Under the pieces are notes generated by a model. It ran no database searches. It was not told the DNA's origin and saw only the letters and a list, made by a program, of their open reading frames with translations. 64,000 bases of DNA from Geomonas azotofigens (lineage in GTDB: Bacteria; Desulfobacterota; Desulfuromonadia; Geobacterales; Geobacteraceae). Location: the NCBI RefSeq assembly GCF_018919395.1, contig NZ_JAHLME010000004.1, forward strand, positions 124,001 to 188,000. Direction: 5' to 3'. Of the stretch, positions 17,185 to 26,404 are shown in pieces; the first letter of the stretch is position 1; each line of letters begins with the position of its first letter. Both the position numbers and the translations under genes were made by a program.

Positions 17185-19932
17185 ATGGCTAAAAGAATCC
17201 TGCCGTATCTCACCTTGTGCCTTTGTCTATTGTCTCTTCTGTTTATACCAGTCACCGCCGATGCTACCGCAGTCCAAAAAGTGCTGGTGCTGCATTCGTA
17301 CGATCCGCACTTCAGGGTAACGGCTGAAGAAACCGAGGGGATGCTGGCGGTATTCAACGCGCATCCCGGCCAGGTCCAGCTCCAGTTCGAATACCTGGAC
17401 GCGAAGCAGTACTCCGATCCGGTCTACCTCACCGAAATTCTCGACACCGTCTTTCGCCACAAGCTCGCCAACAAAAGGTTCGACCTGGTCCTCGCCGCCG
17501 ACAACGACGCTCTCAATTTCGTCGAGCGCCACAGGCGCGACTTCTTCGCCGGCCTCCCCGTCGTCTTTTGCGGCATCAACGACTTCACCCCGGACATGAT
17601 CGCGGGAGATGCCGACATCACCGGCGTCACCGAGCACCCCTCCTTCCTGCAGACCATCGACATCGCGCTCTCCCTCCACAGCGGCGCACGGGAACTGATC
17701 TTCGTCGGCAGCCCCCAGAACGAGACCGGCAAAAGCGTCCGCAAGGAGCTGAAACTCCTGGAGCCGGGGTACGCGAAGCGGGCGCGCTTCACGTTCTGGG
17801 ACGACGTCCCCATCGAGGAACTGACGGCCAGGTTCCAAAAGCTCCCCGCCGACCGCCTCGTGTTCATCTACAGCTTCGTCAAGGACAAAAGCGGCTTCGC
17901 GCTCCTCCCCGACGACAGCATCAAGCGGATCCGTGAAGCCACCGCGGCGCCGATCTATTCCTTCTGGTCCTTCTTCATCGGCAAGGGGATCGTCGGCGGT
18001 CAGTTGATCAGCAACAAGGCCCAGGGGGAACTGGGGGCGGAGCTGGCGCTGCGGGTGCTGAAAGGGGAAGCGCCGAGATCGATCCCCGTACAGAACCACC
18101 AGGCCAACAAGCTGATCTTCGACTATCAACAGCTGGAGAGGTTCGGCATCAGCGAGAAGAAGCTGCCGCCCAACAGCACCGTCATCAACCTCCCCAAGAA
18201 GGCGTACTCGATCAACAAGCGGGCCTTCTGGTCCATACTGGGGTTGCTGTTGCTGTTCGCGACCATTTCCGCGCTGCTCGCCAACGCCATCATCGGACGC
18301 CGCAGGGCCGAGTCCAGGCAGCACGAGAGTGAGACCCTTTACAAGACGCTGGTCGACAACGTCCCCCTGGGGATCACCCTGATCGGCCCCGACAACCGCA
18401 TCCGGATGATAAACCGGGCCCAGGCCGAGTTGCTGGGGCAGCCGGCCGAGTGGTACGTGGGGAGGGTCTGCTACGAGGAGTTCGAGCATCGGGACACCAA
18501 GTGTCCCCGCTGTCCCGGCAGCATCTCCATCGAGGAGGGTGGCGTCGCCGTCGCTGAGTCGGAAGGGGTGCGGGGTGACGGCAGCCCGGTCACGGTGAGG
18601 ATCCATACCGTCCCGTTGCGGGGAGGGGGGAAGCAGTCCGGATTCATCGAGGTGGTCGAAGACATCACCAGCGCCAAGCGCGCCGAGGCCGAACGGCAAA
18701 AGATGGAGCAGCAGTTGCTGCATGCCCAGAAACTGGAGAGCCTGGGTGTGCTGGCCGGCGGCATCGCCCACGATTTCAACAACATCCTCACCACGATCAT
18801 CGGCAACGCCGACCTGGCCCTGATGCGGATTGCCCCTGAGTCGGCGGTTTTGGAAAACCTGAAGCGGATCGAGCAGGCCGCGCTCAGGGCGGCGGACCTG
18901 GCCCGCCAGATGCTGGCCTACTCCGGCAAAGGGACGTTCGTCATCGAGCCGACCGACCTGAACCACCTGGTCGAGGAGATGGGGCACATGCTGGAGGTCT
19001 CCATCTCCAAGAAGGCGTCCCTGCGCTACGACCTGCGCCGCCCCCTGCCGCTGGTGGAGGTGGACGCCACCCAGATCCGCCAGATCATCATGAACCTGGT
19101 CATCAACGCCTCCGAGGCCATCGGCGACAACACCGGGGTGATCTCGGTGAGGACCGGCAGCATGGACTGCGGCACGGAGTACCTGCTCGACGCCTGGCTG
19201 ACCGACCCGGTCCCGGCTGGGCGTTACGTGTTCCTGGAGGTTTCCGATTCGGGCTGCGGCATGGACAAGGAGACCCTCGCCAGGATCTTCGATCCCTTTT
19301 TCACCACCAAGTTCACCGGCCGGGGACTCGGCATGGCGGCGGTGCTGGGGATCATCCGCGGCCACCAGGGGGCGATCAAGGTCTACAGCGAGCCGGGCAA
19401 GGGGAGCAACTTCAAGGTACTCCTGCCGGCCAGCGCGCGCTCGGTCGGGATGGCCGCCGACCGCGAGTCGTGTGCGACGCGGGACGAGACCTGGCGCGGC
19501 GAGGGTATCGCCCTGCTGGTCGACGACGAGGAGACGGTCCGGGGTATCGGCAGCGACATGCTGCGCGAGCTCGGTTTCGAGGTGGTCACCGCCGCGGACG
19601 GGCGCGAGGCGGTGCAGCTCTACGCTTCGAGAGACGACATCGACGTGGTGGTGCTCGACCTCACCATGCCGTTAATGGACGGCGAGCAGTGCTTCAGGGA
19701 ACTGCGCCGGATCGATCCCGACGCCCGCATCATCATGTCCAGCGGCTTCAGCGAGTACGAGGTGACCCGGAAATTCATGGGGCAGGGGGTGGCCGCTTTT
19801 GTCCAGAAGCCGTACAAACTCTCGGCCCTGCGCGACGTCCTGAGGACCACGCTGGCCAAGGGGGGTGAGGGGGGCGACCATGTGGGACGAGGCGCGGGCA
19901 TGAATCACCCCTTTTCCGCCCAGCCGCGATAG
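17185..19932 (+). CDS. hybrid histidine kinase with periplasmic ABC-binding-protein sensor
   Basis: A 915-residue kinase. A signal peptide leads into a periplasmic domain (about 30-340) of the ABC_sub_bind type, with KVLVLHSYDPHFRVT at its start and LVLAADNDALNFV and GITxxx-like segments later. TM about 349-371. One PAS domain (about 385-505) carries a cysteine cluster (CYEEFEHRDTKCPRC, near 430-443). HisKA phospho-acceptor is H529 in GGIAHDFNN, then an HATPase domain and a receiver with D825 in VLDLTMPLMDG. GGAG precedes the start. The last 28 bases overlap the end of the reverse-strand methyltransferase gene. Confidence 0.93.
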   Translation: MAKRILPYLTLCLCLLSLLFIPVTADATAVQKVLVLHSYDPHFRVTAEETEGMLAVFNAHPGQVQLQFEYLDAKQYSDPVYLTEILDTVFRHKLANKRFDLVLAADNDALNFVERHRRDFFAGLPVVFCGINDFTPDMIAGDADITGVTEHPSFLQTIDIALSLHSGARELIFVGSPQNETGKSVRKELKLLEPGYAKRARFTFWDDVPIEELTARFQKLPADRLVFIYSFVKDKSGFALLPDDSIKRIREATAAPIYSFWSFFIGKGIVGGQLISNKAQGELGAELALRVLKGEAPRSIPVQNHQANKLIFDYQQLERFGISEKKLPPNSTVINLPKKAYSINKRAFWSILGLLLLFATISALLANAIIGRRRAESRQHESETLYKTLVDNVPLGITLIGPDNRIRMINRAQAELLGQPAEWYVGRVCYEEFEHRDTKCPRCPGSISIEEGGVAVAESEGVRGDGSPVTVRIHTVPLRGGGKQSGFIEVVEDITSAKRAEAERQKMEQQLLHAQKLESLGVLAGGIAHDFNNILTTIIGNADLALMRIAPESAVLENLKRIEQAALRAADLARQMLAYSGKGTFVIEPTDLNHLVEEMGHMLEVSISKKASLRYDLRRPLPLVEVDATQIRQIIMNLVINASEAIGDNTGVISVRTGSMDCGTEYLLDAWLTDPVPAGRYVFLEVSDSGCGMDKETLARIFDPFFTTKFTGRGLGMAAVLGIIRGHQGAIKVYSEPGKGSNFKVLLPASARSVGMAADRESCATRDETWRGEGIALLVDDEETVRGIGSDMLRELGFEVVTAADGREAVQLYASRDDIDVVVLDLTMPLMDGEQCFRELRRIDPDARIIMSSGFSEYEVTRKFMGQGVAAFVQKPYKLSALRDVLRTTLAKGGEGGDHVGRGAGMNHPFSAQPR

Positions 19933-20528
19933 GTATATCCAGCCAGCCTGGGCACCCCCTCCATGTAGCGCGCGTCGAGCGCGACCACCCGGAACCCCGA
20001 CCCTTCGATCAGCTGCGGGATCGGGCGGTCCAGGCGGCAGCCGCCGGCGACGCGCCGCCACCAGGGGGTGATGCGCCGCTGCCAATGCAGCACCCTCGCG
20101 TCGGGGGCGGCGCCGTGCTCGCAGAAAAGAAGCCTTCCTCCCGGCGCGAGCACGCGCCGCATCTCCGCCAACGCCCCACGCAGGTCAGCTATGCTGCACA
20201 GGGTGAAGGTCGACAGCACCGTGTCGACGCTCTCATCTTCAAGCGGGATGGCGCCGGCCGGCAGGTCGAGCCAGCGCACCGGCATGCCGCTTTGCCGCAC
20301 GTTGGTCCGCGCCGCCCTGCGCATCCCCGGCGACGGCTCCAGCCCCCACAGGCAAGTCACCCGCTCCCTGTCGTAGAAGGGGAGGTTCAAGGCGGTTCCC
20401 ATCCCCACCTCCAGCACGCGACCCCGTGCCAGCGGGACGATCAGTTCCCGTTGCCGGTTGAGCGGCTCGAGCCCGCAGACGCAGTTGGTGAGATGCGGCA
20501 GACAAAACTCAGTGTAGATGTTCATCAT
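19905..20528 (-). CDS. class I SAM-dependent methyltransferase
   Basis: A 207-residue methyltransferase of the UbiE/Methyltransf_11 type. Motif I, which binds S-adenosylmethionine, is VLEVGMGTALNLPFYD; the acidic end of strand 2 is GLEPSPGM; motif IV is SVDTVLSTFTLCSI; motif V is VLAPGGRLLFCEHG. A start at the second Met is equally possible. It is convergent with the kinase gene and their 3' ends overlap by 28 bp. The substrate is unknown; the sequence resembles proteins annotated as phosphatidylethanolamine or thiol methyltransferases, but this cannot be settled here. Confidence 0.88.
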   Translation of the reverse strand: MMNIYTEFCLPHLTNCVCGLEPLNRQRELIVPLARGRVLEVGMGTALNLPFYDRERVTCLWGLEPSPGMRRAARTNVRQSGMPVRWLDLPAGAIPLEDESVDTVLSTFTLCSIADLRGALAEMRRVLAPGGRLLFCEHGAAPDARVLHWQRRITPWWRRVAGGCRLDRPIPQLIEGSGFRVVALDARYMEGVPRLAGYTYRGWAEKG

Positions 20529-20736
20529 GGCACCTCGCGCCGTGGGGCACAGTGTTGGCGTGTGCCGTTATTGACAACGCGGCCGGCGCAGACTGGTTGA
20601 TCCCGGCGCGGGGATGACATCTGGCAGCGTCTGCTTCGCAATGTCACATGCGTGGTTGCTTTAATTTCTGCTAAGATAAATACGGCTTTTTCTATTGCTT
20701 TGTCAATGACCGTATCCTTGAATGAAGAGAGGCCTG

Positions 20737-23700
20737 ATGTTCCGTCCATCCTCGCTATCGATCCGCTTTTTGCTGCTCCTCATCGTCTTCGTCGTCGCCT
20801 TGCCCGCTGCCGGGGTCATCCTCTATTCCGGAATCGAGTTCCGTAACGCCATGCTGGTGGAGGCCCGGCATGAGACCCTGCAGCTGAGCGAGAGGATCGC
20901 GGCCGAGCAGCGTAACCTCGTGGTGGCGGCCGAGCAGCTGATGACCTCCCTGGCGCAACTCCCCGAGGTGGGGGACCGGGACAAGGCCAAGGTGGAGCCG
21001 ATCCTGAGGGAGTTGCTCAAGCTGAACCCGATGTACGGCAACATCACCATCTCCGACGCGCGGGGGAGGGTGTGGGCGACGGCGGTCCCGATGAACCAGC
21101 CCCTCGACGTCAGCGCCAGGCGCTTCTTCATGGCGGCCATGGCCAGTGGCAGGCTCTCCTCCGGCGAGTACATCGTGAGCCGGATCATCACCAAGCCCAT
21201 CTTCAACCTCGGCTACCCGTTGAAGGACAAGGGGGGGAGGGGCGCGGGGGTGATCGGGGTCAGCATCAACATCGGCAACTACCAGCACTTACTGCAGCAG
21301 ATGAACCTCCCTCCCGGGGCCACCTTCGTGATACTGGACCACAAGGGGATCATCCTGGCCCGGGGGATGGACCACGAGCGTTACGTCGGCAAGCCCTACC
21401 CGCCGGCCCCCTTCCGCAAGATCCAGCAGGGACCGGAGAGCGGCACCGAGATCAGGGCGGGTCTCCAGGGGGACCGCAGGATCATCTCCTACTGGAAGCT
21501 GCGGCTGCCGGGGGAGGCCACCCCCTACATGTACGTAACCGCCGGCATCCCGGTCGATACCGCGACCCGCCAAGCCAGCCGCGCGCTGACCTACGGCATC
21601 GGGTTGCTTTCGTCGGTACTGTTGCTGGCCTGCGGCTGTGCCATCCTGATCGGGAAACGCTGCATCGGGGATCGCATCCGGGTGCTCGAGGACGCCTCGG
21701 AACGGCTGGCCGGCGGGGACACCGAGGTCAGGATCGCGACCCTGGTGGTGGGAGGAGAGCTGGGAAGCCTGGCGCGGACCTTCGATGCCATGGCCGAGCA
21801 GCTGCGCGCCCGGGAGGACGCCCTTGCCCGCAGCGAAGCGTTTCTGAACACCATCATCCAGACCGAACCCGAATGCGTGAAACTGCTCGACCACGAGGGG
21901 CGCCTGCAGATGATGAACAGCGCGGGGCTGGGCATGATCCAGGCGGATTCGTTGGCCCAGGTGCAGGGGGAGTGCATGTATTCGCTGGTCACCCCCGAGT
22001 ACCGGGAGGCCTTCATCGAGCTGACCCGGAACGTCTTCGCCGGCACCCCGGGGAACCTCGTGTTCGAGGCGACCGGGCTCAAGGGGGGACGGGTCTGGCT
22101 GGACACCCATGCCGTTCCCTTCCGTAACGACCGCGGCGAGATCGTGGCGCTGCTCGGGATCACCAGGGACATCACCGAGCACAGAAAGATCGAGGAGGAG
22201 CGGCGCGAGAACCTGCTGCTGTTCGAGTCACTGATGCGCTACTCCCCCATGGGGATCCGCATCTTCGACGGCGAGTCGGGGCAGTGCATCCTGTTGAACC
22301 AGGCGACGGCTGATATCGCCGGGGGGGACGTGGAGGCGATGCAGGCACAGAATTTCCGCGAGCTCCCCTCGTGGCGGGAAAGTGGCCTGCTTGAGGTTGC
22401 CGAACAGGTGCTGGCGGACGGCGCGGCCCGGGTGCGCGAGGTCGACCTGCGCACCAGCTTCGGCAAGGACGTGGCCATGTCCTACAGTCTGTCCCGGCTG
22501 CTGATCAAGGAGAAGAGGCACCTGCTGGTGGTGGGGCGCGATGTCAGCGACGAGCGGCGCCTGGGCCAGGAGAAGAAGCAGATGGAGGCGCAGATCCTGC
22601 ACGTGCAGAAGCTGGAGAGCCTCGGGGTGCTGGCGGGGGGGATCGCCCACGACTTCAACAACATCCTGATGGCCATCATGGGCAACGCGGAGCTCGCGCT
22701 GCTCAGGCTGCCGCAGGAATCGCCGCTGCGGACCCACCTGGAGAACATCGAGAAGTCGTCGCGGCGCGCGGCGGACCTGGCCCAGCAGATGCTCGCCTAC
22801 TCCGGGAAGGGAAGCTTCGTGATCGAGGTGCTGGACGTCAACGCCATCATCAGGGAGATGAGCCACATGCTGGAGGTCTCCATCTCCAAGAAGGCCCAGA
22901 TGCGCCTGGAGCTCGCCCCCGAACTCCCCCCGCTGGAGGTGGACGCGACCCAGATCCGCCAGGTCATCATGAACCTCGTGATCAACGCATCGGAGGCGAT
23001 CGGCGACCGCGACGGGGTGATCTCGATTCGGACCGGCAGCAGGGAGCTCGCCGGCGCCGACCTGTCCCGGCTGTGGCTCAACGACCGGCTCCAGGAGGGG
23101 GTCTACGTCTTCTTCGAGGTCGCCGACGACGGCTGCGGCATGGACGAGGAGACCCTGGCCAAGATCTTCGACCCCTTCTTCACCACCAAGTTCACCGGGC
23201 GCGGCCTGGGGATGGCGGCGGTCCTCGGGATCGTCCGTGGGCACCGGGGGACCATCGAGGTGCACAGCGCGCCCGGGCGCGGCTCCCTGTTCAGGGTGTT
23301 CCTCCCCGCGTACCCGGCCAAGACCCGACCGCCCGAGGGACAGGAGCTCGGCCCGGTGCCTGCGTGCGGTTCCGGCACGGTGCTGTTGGTCGACGACGAG
23401 GAGGCGATCCGCAGCCTCGGACGGGAGATGCTGGAGAGCCTCGGCTACAGCGTGCTCACCGCCGAGGACGGTTTCGCCGCCGTGGAGCTGTTCCGACAGC
23501 GAAAGGACGAGGTGGACTGCGTTATCCTCGACCTCACCATGCCGCACCTGGACGGGGAACAGGCCCTGCAGCTCTTGCGCTCCCTGGACCCGCAGGTGCA
23601 GGTGATCCTCTCCAGCGGCTTCAGCGAACAGGAGATCACCGAGAGGTTCACCGGCAGGGGGTTGGCCGGTTTCATCCAGAAACCGTACCGGCTCGTCGAT

Positions 23701-23751
23701 TTGAGCCTGAAACTGCAGCGGATCCGGACCAAGGAGCGGCGCGCCCCCTGA
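20737..23751 (+). CDS. hybrid histidine kinase with Cache-type sensor
   Basis: A 1004-residue kinase. An ATG 15 bases upstream is in frame, but AGAGAGG lies just ahead of the ATG at 20737, which also places the membrane segment (about 8-33) properly. A double-Cache periplasmic domain covers about 34-270 (YGNITISDARGRVWATAVPM is its typical ligand-pocket strand), TM2 is about 283-305, HAMP about 306-360, then two PAS domains to about 610. H638 is the phospho-acceptor, and D932 the receiver aspartate (VILDLTMPHLDG). Cache domains usually bind small organic acids or amino acids. Confidence 0.93.
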   Translation: MFRPSSLSIRFLLLLIVFVVALPAAGVILYSGIEFRNAMLVEARHETLQLSERIAAEQRNLVVAAEQLMTSLAQLPEVGDRDKAKVEPILRELLKLNPMYGNITISDARGRVWATAVPMNQPLDVSARRFFMAAMASGRLSSGEYIVSRIITKPIFNLGYPLKDKGGRGAGVIGVSINIGNYQHLLQQMNLPPGATFVILDHKGIILARGMDHERYVGKPYPPAPFRKIQQGPESGTEIRAGLQGDRRIISYWKLRLPGEATPYMYVTAGIPVDTATRQASRALTYGIGLLSSVLLLACGCAILIGKRCIGDRIRVLEDASERLAGGDTEVRIATLVVGGELGSLARTFDAMAEQLRAREDALARSEAFLNTIIQTEPECVKLLDHEGRLQMMNSAGLGMIQADSLAQVQGECMYSLVTPEYREAFIELTRNVFAGTPGNLVFEATGLKGGRVWLDTHAVPFRNDRGEIVALLGITRDITEHRKIEEERRENLLLFESLMRYSPMGIRIFDGESGQCILLNQATADIAGGDVEAMQAQNFRELPSWRESGLLEVAEQVLADGAARVREVDLRTSFGKDVAMSYSLSRLLIKEKRHLLVVGRDVSDERRLGQEKKQMEAQILHVQKLESLGVLAGGIAHDFNNILMAIMGNAELALLRLPQESPLRTHLENIEKSSRRAADLAQQMLAYSGKGSFVIEVLDVNAIIREMSHMLEVSISKKAQMRLELAPELPPLEVDATQIRQVIMNLVINASEAIGDRDGVISIRTGSRELAGADLSRLWLNDRLQEGVYVFFEVADDGCGMDEETLAKIFDPFFTTKFTGRGLGMAAVLGIVRGHRGTIEVHSAPGRGSLFRVFLPAYPAKTRPPEGQELGPVPACGSGTVLLVDDEEAIRSLGREMLESLGYSVLTAEDGFAAVELFRQRKDEVDCVILDLTMPHLDGEQALQLLRSLDPQVQVILSSGFSEQEITERFTGRGLAGFIQKPYRLVDLSLKLQRIRTKERRAP

Positions 23752-23833
23752 CCGGACGGGGTCCGGCGGGAGGCGTGCGGGGGTAAGGGGGGGCAGGCGC
23801 GGCCGGCGCGCGGGAATCGGGCGGGTGGGGCGA

Positions 23834-24934
23834 CTAGCGGACCATCTCGGTGATGCTGGTGATGGGGATGGCATCGGCGTGGATCCCCCGCTGGAGGGCG
23901 TGGAACTCGTCGACATGCGCGGAGAACAGGCCGAGCAGGTGCGGATCGAACGCCTTGCCGCATTCGTCCATCATGATACTCATGGTCTCCTCGATGCTGA
24001 AGGCCCTCTTGTAGACCCGCTCGGTCAGCAGGGCGTCGAAGACGTCCACGATGGAGACCACCCTGGCGAAGATGTGGATCTCCTCCCCCTTGAGTCCGTA
24101 CGGGTAGCCGGTACCGTCCCATTTCTCGTGGTGGTGCAGCGCGATGATCCTCCCTGCCTCGATGACCGGGTAGTCCCTGGCCCCGGACATGATCTTCCCG
24201 CCGATCACGGTGTGCTCCTTCATGGTCGTGAACTCCTCCGGCGACAGCTTGCCCGGCTTGAGCAGTATCGAGTCGGGGATGCCGATCTTCCCCACGTCGT
24301 GCAGCAGCGAGGCGAAGTACAGGGTCTCGCACTGCTCCGGCGCTATCCCCGCCAGCTGCCCCAGCCGCTTGGAAAGCTGGCTGATGCACTTCAAGTGCGA
24401 CCCCGTCTCCTGATCCCTGAACTCCGCCGCCCGCCCCAGGCGCAGCGAGATCTCGTATTCGGTCTGCAGCGCCTTGGCCAGCGCCTGTTGCAGGGCGGCC
24501 GTTCTTTTGGCCACCTCCACCTCGAGGACGGCGTTGGTGTCGCTGGCGAAATCGGCGAGCCTTTTGTTGCGGATCTGGTTCATGACCCGGTGGCGCAGTT
24601 CGCACAGGTTGAACGGCTTGGGGATGAAATCGTTGGCGCCCAGTTCCAGGACGCTCGCCACCTCCGTGCCGTCCGTGGTCACCACGACCACCGGTATGTC
24701 GTGCCAGTGCACGTCCTGCTTGATCCGGCGCAGCACCTCGTAACCGTTCAGCACCGGCATGTTCAGGTCCATGACCACCAGGTCCACCTGCGGGTGGGCG
24801 GAGATGGCGTCGATCACCTCCTGGCCGTTGCCGACCTTGATCAGGGTGCACTCGAACTGCTGCAGCATCTTCTCGAGCATGTCGAGGTTGACGGGGTCGT
24901 CGTCCGCCAGGATCACCTTCACGTTTTCGAACAT
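23834..24934 (-). CDS. response regulator with HD-GYP c-di-GMP phosphodiesterase domain
   Basis: A 366-residue RpfG-type protein. The receiver (1-120) has the acidic pair D11-D12, phospho-acceptor D56 in VVMDLNMP and the KPF loop at about 106. A short coiled helix (about 125-165) links to the HD-GYP domain: LLHDVGKIGIPD with H212-D213, and HHHEKWDGTGYPYGLKG as the GYP signature. All catalytic residues look intact, so it should degrade cyclic di-GMP. It is convergent with the Cache kinase (82 bp apart), a likely but unproven partner. Confidence 0.94.
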   Translation of the reverse strand: MFENVKVILADDDPVNLDMLEKMLQQFECTLIKVGNGQEVIDAISAHPQVDLVVMDLNMPVLNGYEVLRRIKQDVHWHDIPVVVVTTDGTEVASVLELGANDFIPKPFNLCELRHRVMNQIRNKRLADFASDTNAVLEVEVAKRTAALQQALAKALQTEYEISLRLGRAAEFRDQETGSHLKCISQLSKRLGQLAGIAPEQCETLYFASLLHDVGKIGIPDSILLKPGKLSPEEFTTMKEHTVIGGKIMSGARDYPVIEAGRIIALHHHEKWDGTGYPYGLKGEEIHIFARVVSIVDVFDALLTERVYKRAFSIEETMSIMMDECGKAFDPHLLGLFSAHVDEFHALQRGIHADAIPITSITEMVR

Positions 24935-25368
24935 CTTCTTCTCCTACCTTCCAGGATGCTGTGCGCCGGATAATGAAGCAAGTTTTCCGCCCATGCACCG
25001 TATCGGACGATTTTCATTTCCCTTGAATAGGCATGGCCCCCGCTCGGGCTGGCGAGGGGGGGGGGAGCGCCGTCGTCGTTGATCCTGGCGTCGGCGCCGC
25101 CGGCAGGAGGCGGCAATGGGGGTTATAGACCCCATTTCGCCGCTAAGCTCCAGAAAGGACGGCAAATTTTATTGTTTTGCGCATGAATCTGTTTGCCATG
25201 GAAACTGTTTTTGTATATAAAGCGATACTCACGATACGTGCGGAGGCCCGCCGTGATGACGGCAAGACTCAAGCGGGAGCCGCGGACCTGCTGTGAATCT
25301 TTGAGACGTACTGGTAGTGCTTTTTTGAGAAGCATCATTAAATGAGCGGACGATGAGGAGGGAGTTCG
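24935..25368. other. intergenic region with possible structured leader RNA
   Basis: About 430 bp without a convincing gene, between divergent genes. It holds a 7-bp inverted repeat AATGGGG/CCCCATT at 25115-25137 and, nearer the lipoprotein gene, a set of helices that could form a three-way junction (see the regulatory entry). The rest shows nothing I can name. Confidence 0.6.
25235..25326 (+). promoter_or_regulatory. candidate structured leader with terminator-like end
   Basis: Three complementary pairs nest cleanly: TACGT (25235-25239) with ACGTA (25306-25310); GCCGT (25250-25254) with ACGGC (25259-25263); CTCAAG (25268-25273) with CTTTGAG (25299-25305). The last helix abuts the first one, as in a three-way junction. 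A competing 5-bp hairpin GTACT/AGTGC, directly followed by six T residues, overlaps the closing strand. This arrangement is what an attenuator would look like upstream of the lipoprotein gene at 25369. No known riboswitch class is recognised. Confidence 0.35.
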
Positions 25369-26334
25369 ATGTTGAAGCAAGTCGGTAAAATTTCGGTTGT
25401 GTTGTCATGTCTGCTTTCATTGGGGTGCGCGAACCATGTCAAGGTGAGCACCATCACGGAGAGCCAGGTGATCCGGGATCTGAAGAACCACACGGTCGAT
25501 ATCGATGCCAACACGGGGTCGCTGGTGACCACGCCGCAGATCAGCGTGGCGGTCCAGGATTCCAAGGCGTTCAGGGTGAAGTCATACGAGATGAAGACCG
25601 ACTACGATTTCTCGACCCCCTACCAGGGGCTGCGCGAGTTCTACGAGGTGCCCCTCGGGATCGCGCTGCTGCCGGTGGGCGTCACCGTCAACGTGCTGGA
25701 TTTCGCCCTGCTGGGGTTGATCCCGAACAGCATCACCGACTCCATCCTGGATACGAGCTTCGCCGGCCTCAACCCTTTCATGAACATCGAGTCCGACAGC
25801 CGCGTCGAGCGTACCGAGATCAAGTCCGAGAAGAAGCTGCTTGACGAGAAGGACGAGTTCATCAAGCTGCCCCTGGCCAGCAAGGAGATCACCGTCAGCT
25901 CCGGCGACGGCGCCTCGATGCCGGTCATGCTGGATGAAAACGGCAAGGCCGAGATCAGCCTGGTGCGCCTGAGCGCCGTCAGCGACGACATCGAGAAGAT
26001 CATCATCACGGCCAAGTCCGAGGATGTCGTCAGCAAGAGGGACATCGACGTCTCCAGGATGCTGAGAAGCCAGCTGCAGCAGGCGAGTGCCATCACCAAG
26101 AAGTACGCGAACCTGGTCAAAAAGGAAATGAAGGGTGACGACGTGAAGCAGATGGACATCGCCATCTTCGCCAACGACCTGATCAAGCTGAACAAGCTTG
26201 GCTTCGAAGGGGAGTCCCTGAAGATCGAGCGCAGCGTGATGTCCGTGATGTCGGAGGACCAGAAAAGCCTGCTCAAGAAGGAGATCGACAAGCTCCTGAA
26301 GTCGGAGCTGGCCAAGGCGCCGGCCGCCGGTTAA
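25369..26334 (+). CDS. lipoprotein of unknown function
   Basis: A 321-residue lipoprotein with the lipobox SLGC at about residue 20. The mature protein begins with a beta-rich domain (SQVIRDLKNHTVDIDANTGS), then a hydrophobic segment (LGIALLPVGVTVNVLDFALL, about 99-118), which could be a membrane-embedded hairpin, and a charged helical C-terminal half rich in Lys and Glu. GAGGAGGGAG precedes the ATG. No family recognised. A strong terminator follows 25 bp after the stop, so the gene is probably transcribed alone. Confidence 0.8.
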   Translation: MLKQVGKISVVLSCLLSLGCANHVKVSTITESQVIRDLKNHTVDIDANTGSLVTTPQISVAVQDSKAFRVKSYEMKTDYDFSTPYQGLREFYEVPLGIALLPVGVTVNVLDFALLGLIPNSITDSILDTSFAGLNPFMNIESDSRVERTEIKSEKKLLDEKDEFIKLPLASKEITVSSGDGASMPVMLDENGKAEISLVRLSAVSDDIEKIIITAKSEDVVSKRDIDVSRMLRSQLQQASAITKKYANLVKKEMKGDDVKQMDIAIFANDLIKLNKLGFEGESLKIERSVMSVMSEDQKSLLKKEIDKLLKSELAKAPAAG

Positions 26335-26359
26335 GAGGGCGACCGCGACGGATGTTGAG

Positions 26360-26393
26360 ACGGGCCTTCCCGAACGGGGAGGCCCGTTTTTTT
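26360..26393 (+). terminator. rho-independent terminator after the lipoprotein gene
   Basis: A 12-bp stem (ACGGGCCTTCCC paired with GGGGAGGCCCGT, one G-U pair) with a 4-base loop and a run of seven T residues. Confidence 0.92.
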
Positions 26394-26404
26394 GCGCCCA
26401 AAGC

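Noticed and set aside
17227-19365. 712-codon reverse frame opposite the hybrid kinase
   Set aside because: Shadow of a GC-rich gene; the forward protein has full domain content and the reverse one has none.
22228-24998. Long reverse frames opposite the Cache kinase and in another frame of the HD-GYP gene
   Set aside because: Composition typical of shadow frames (Arg, Gly and Pro-rich), no recognisable domain.
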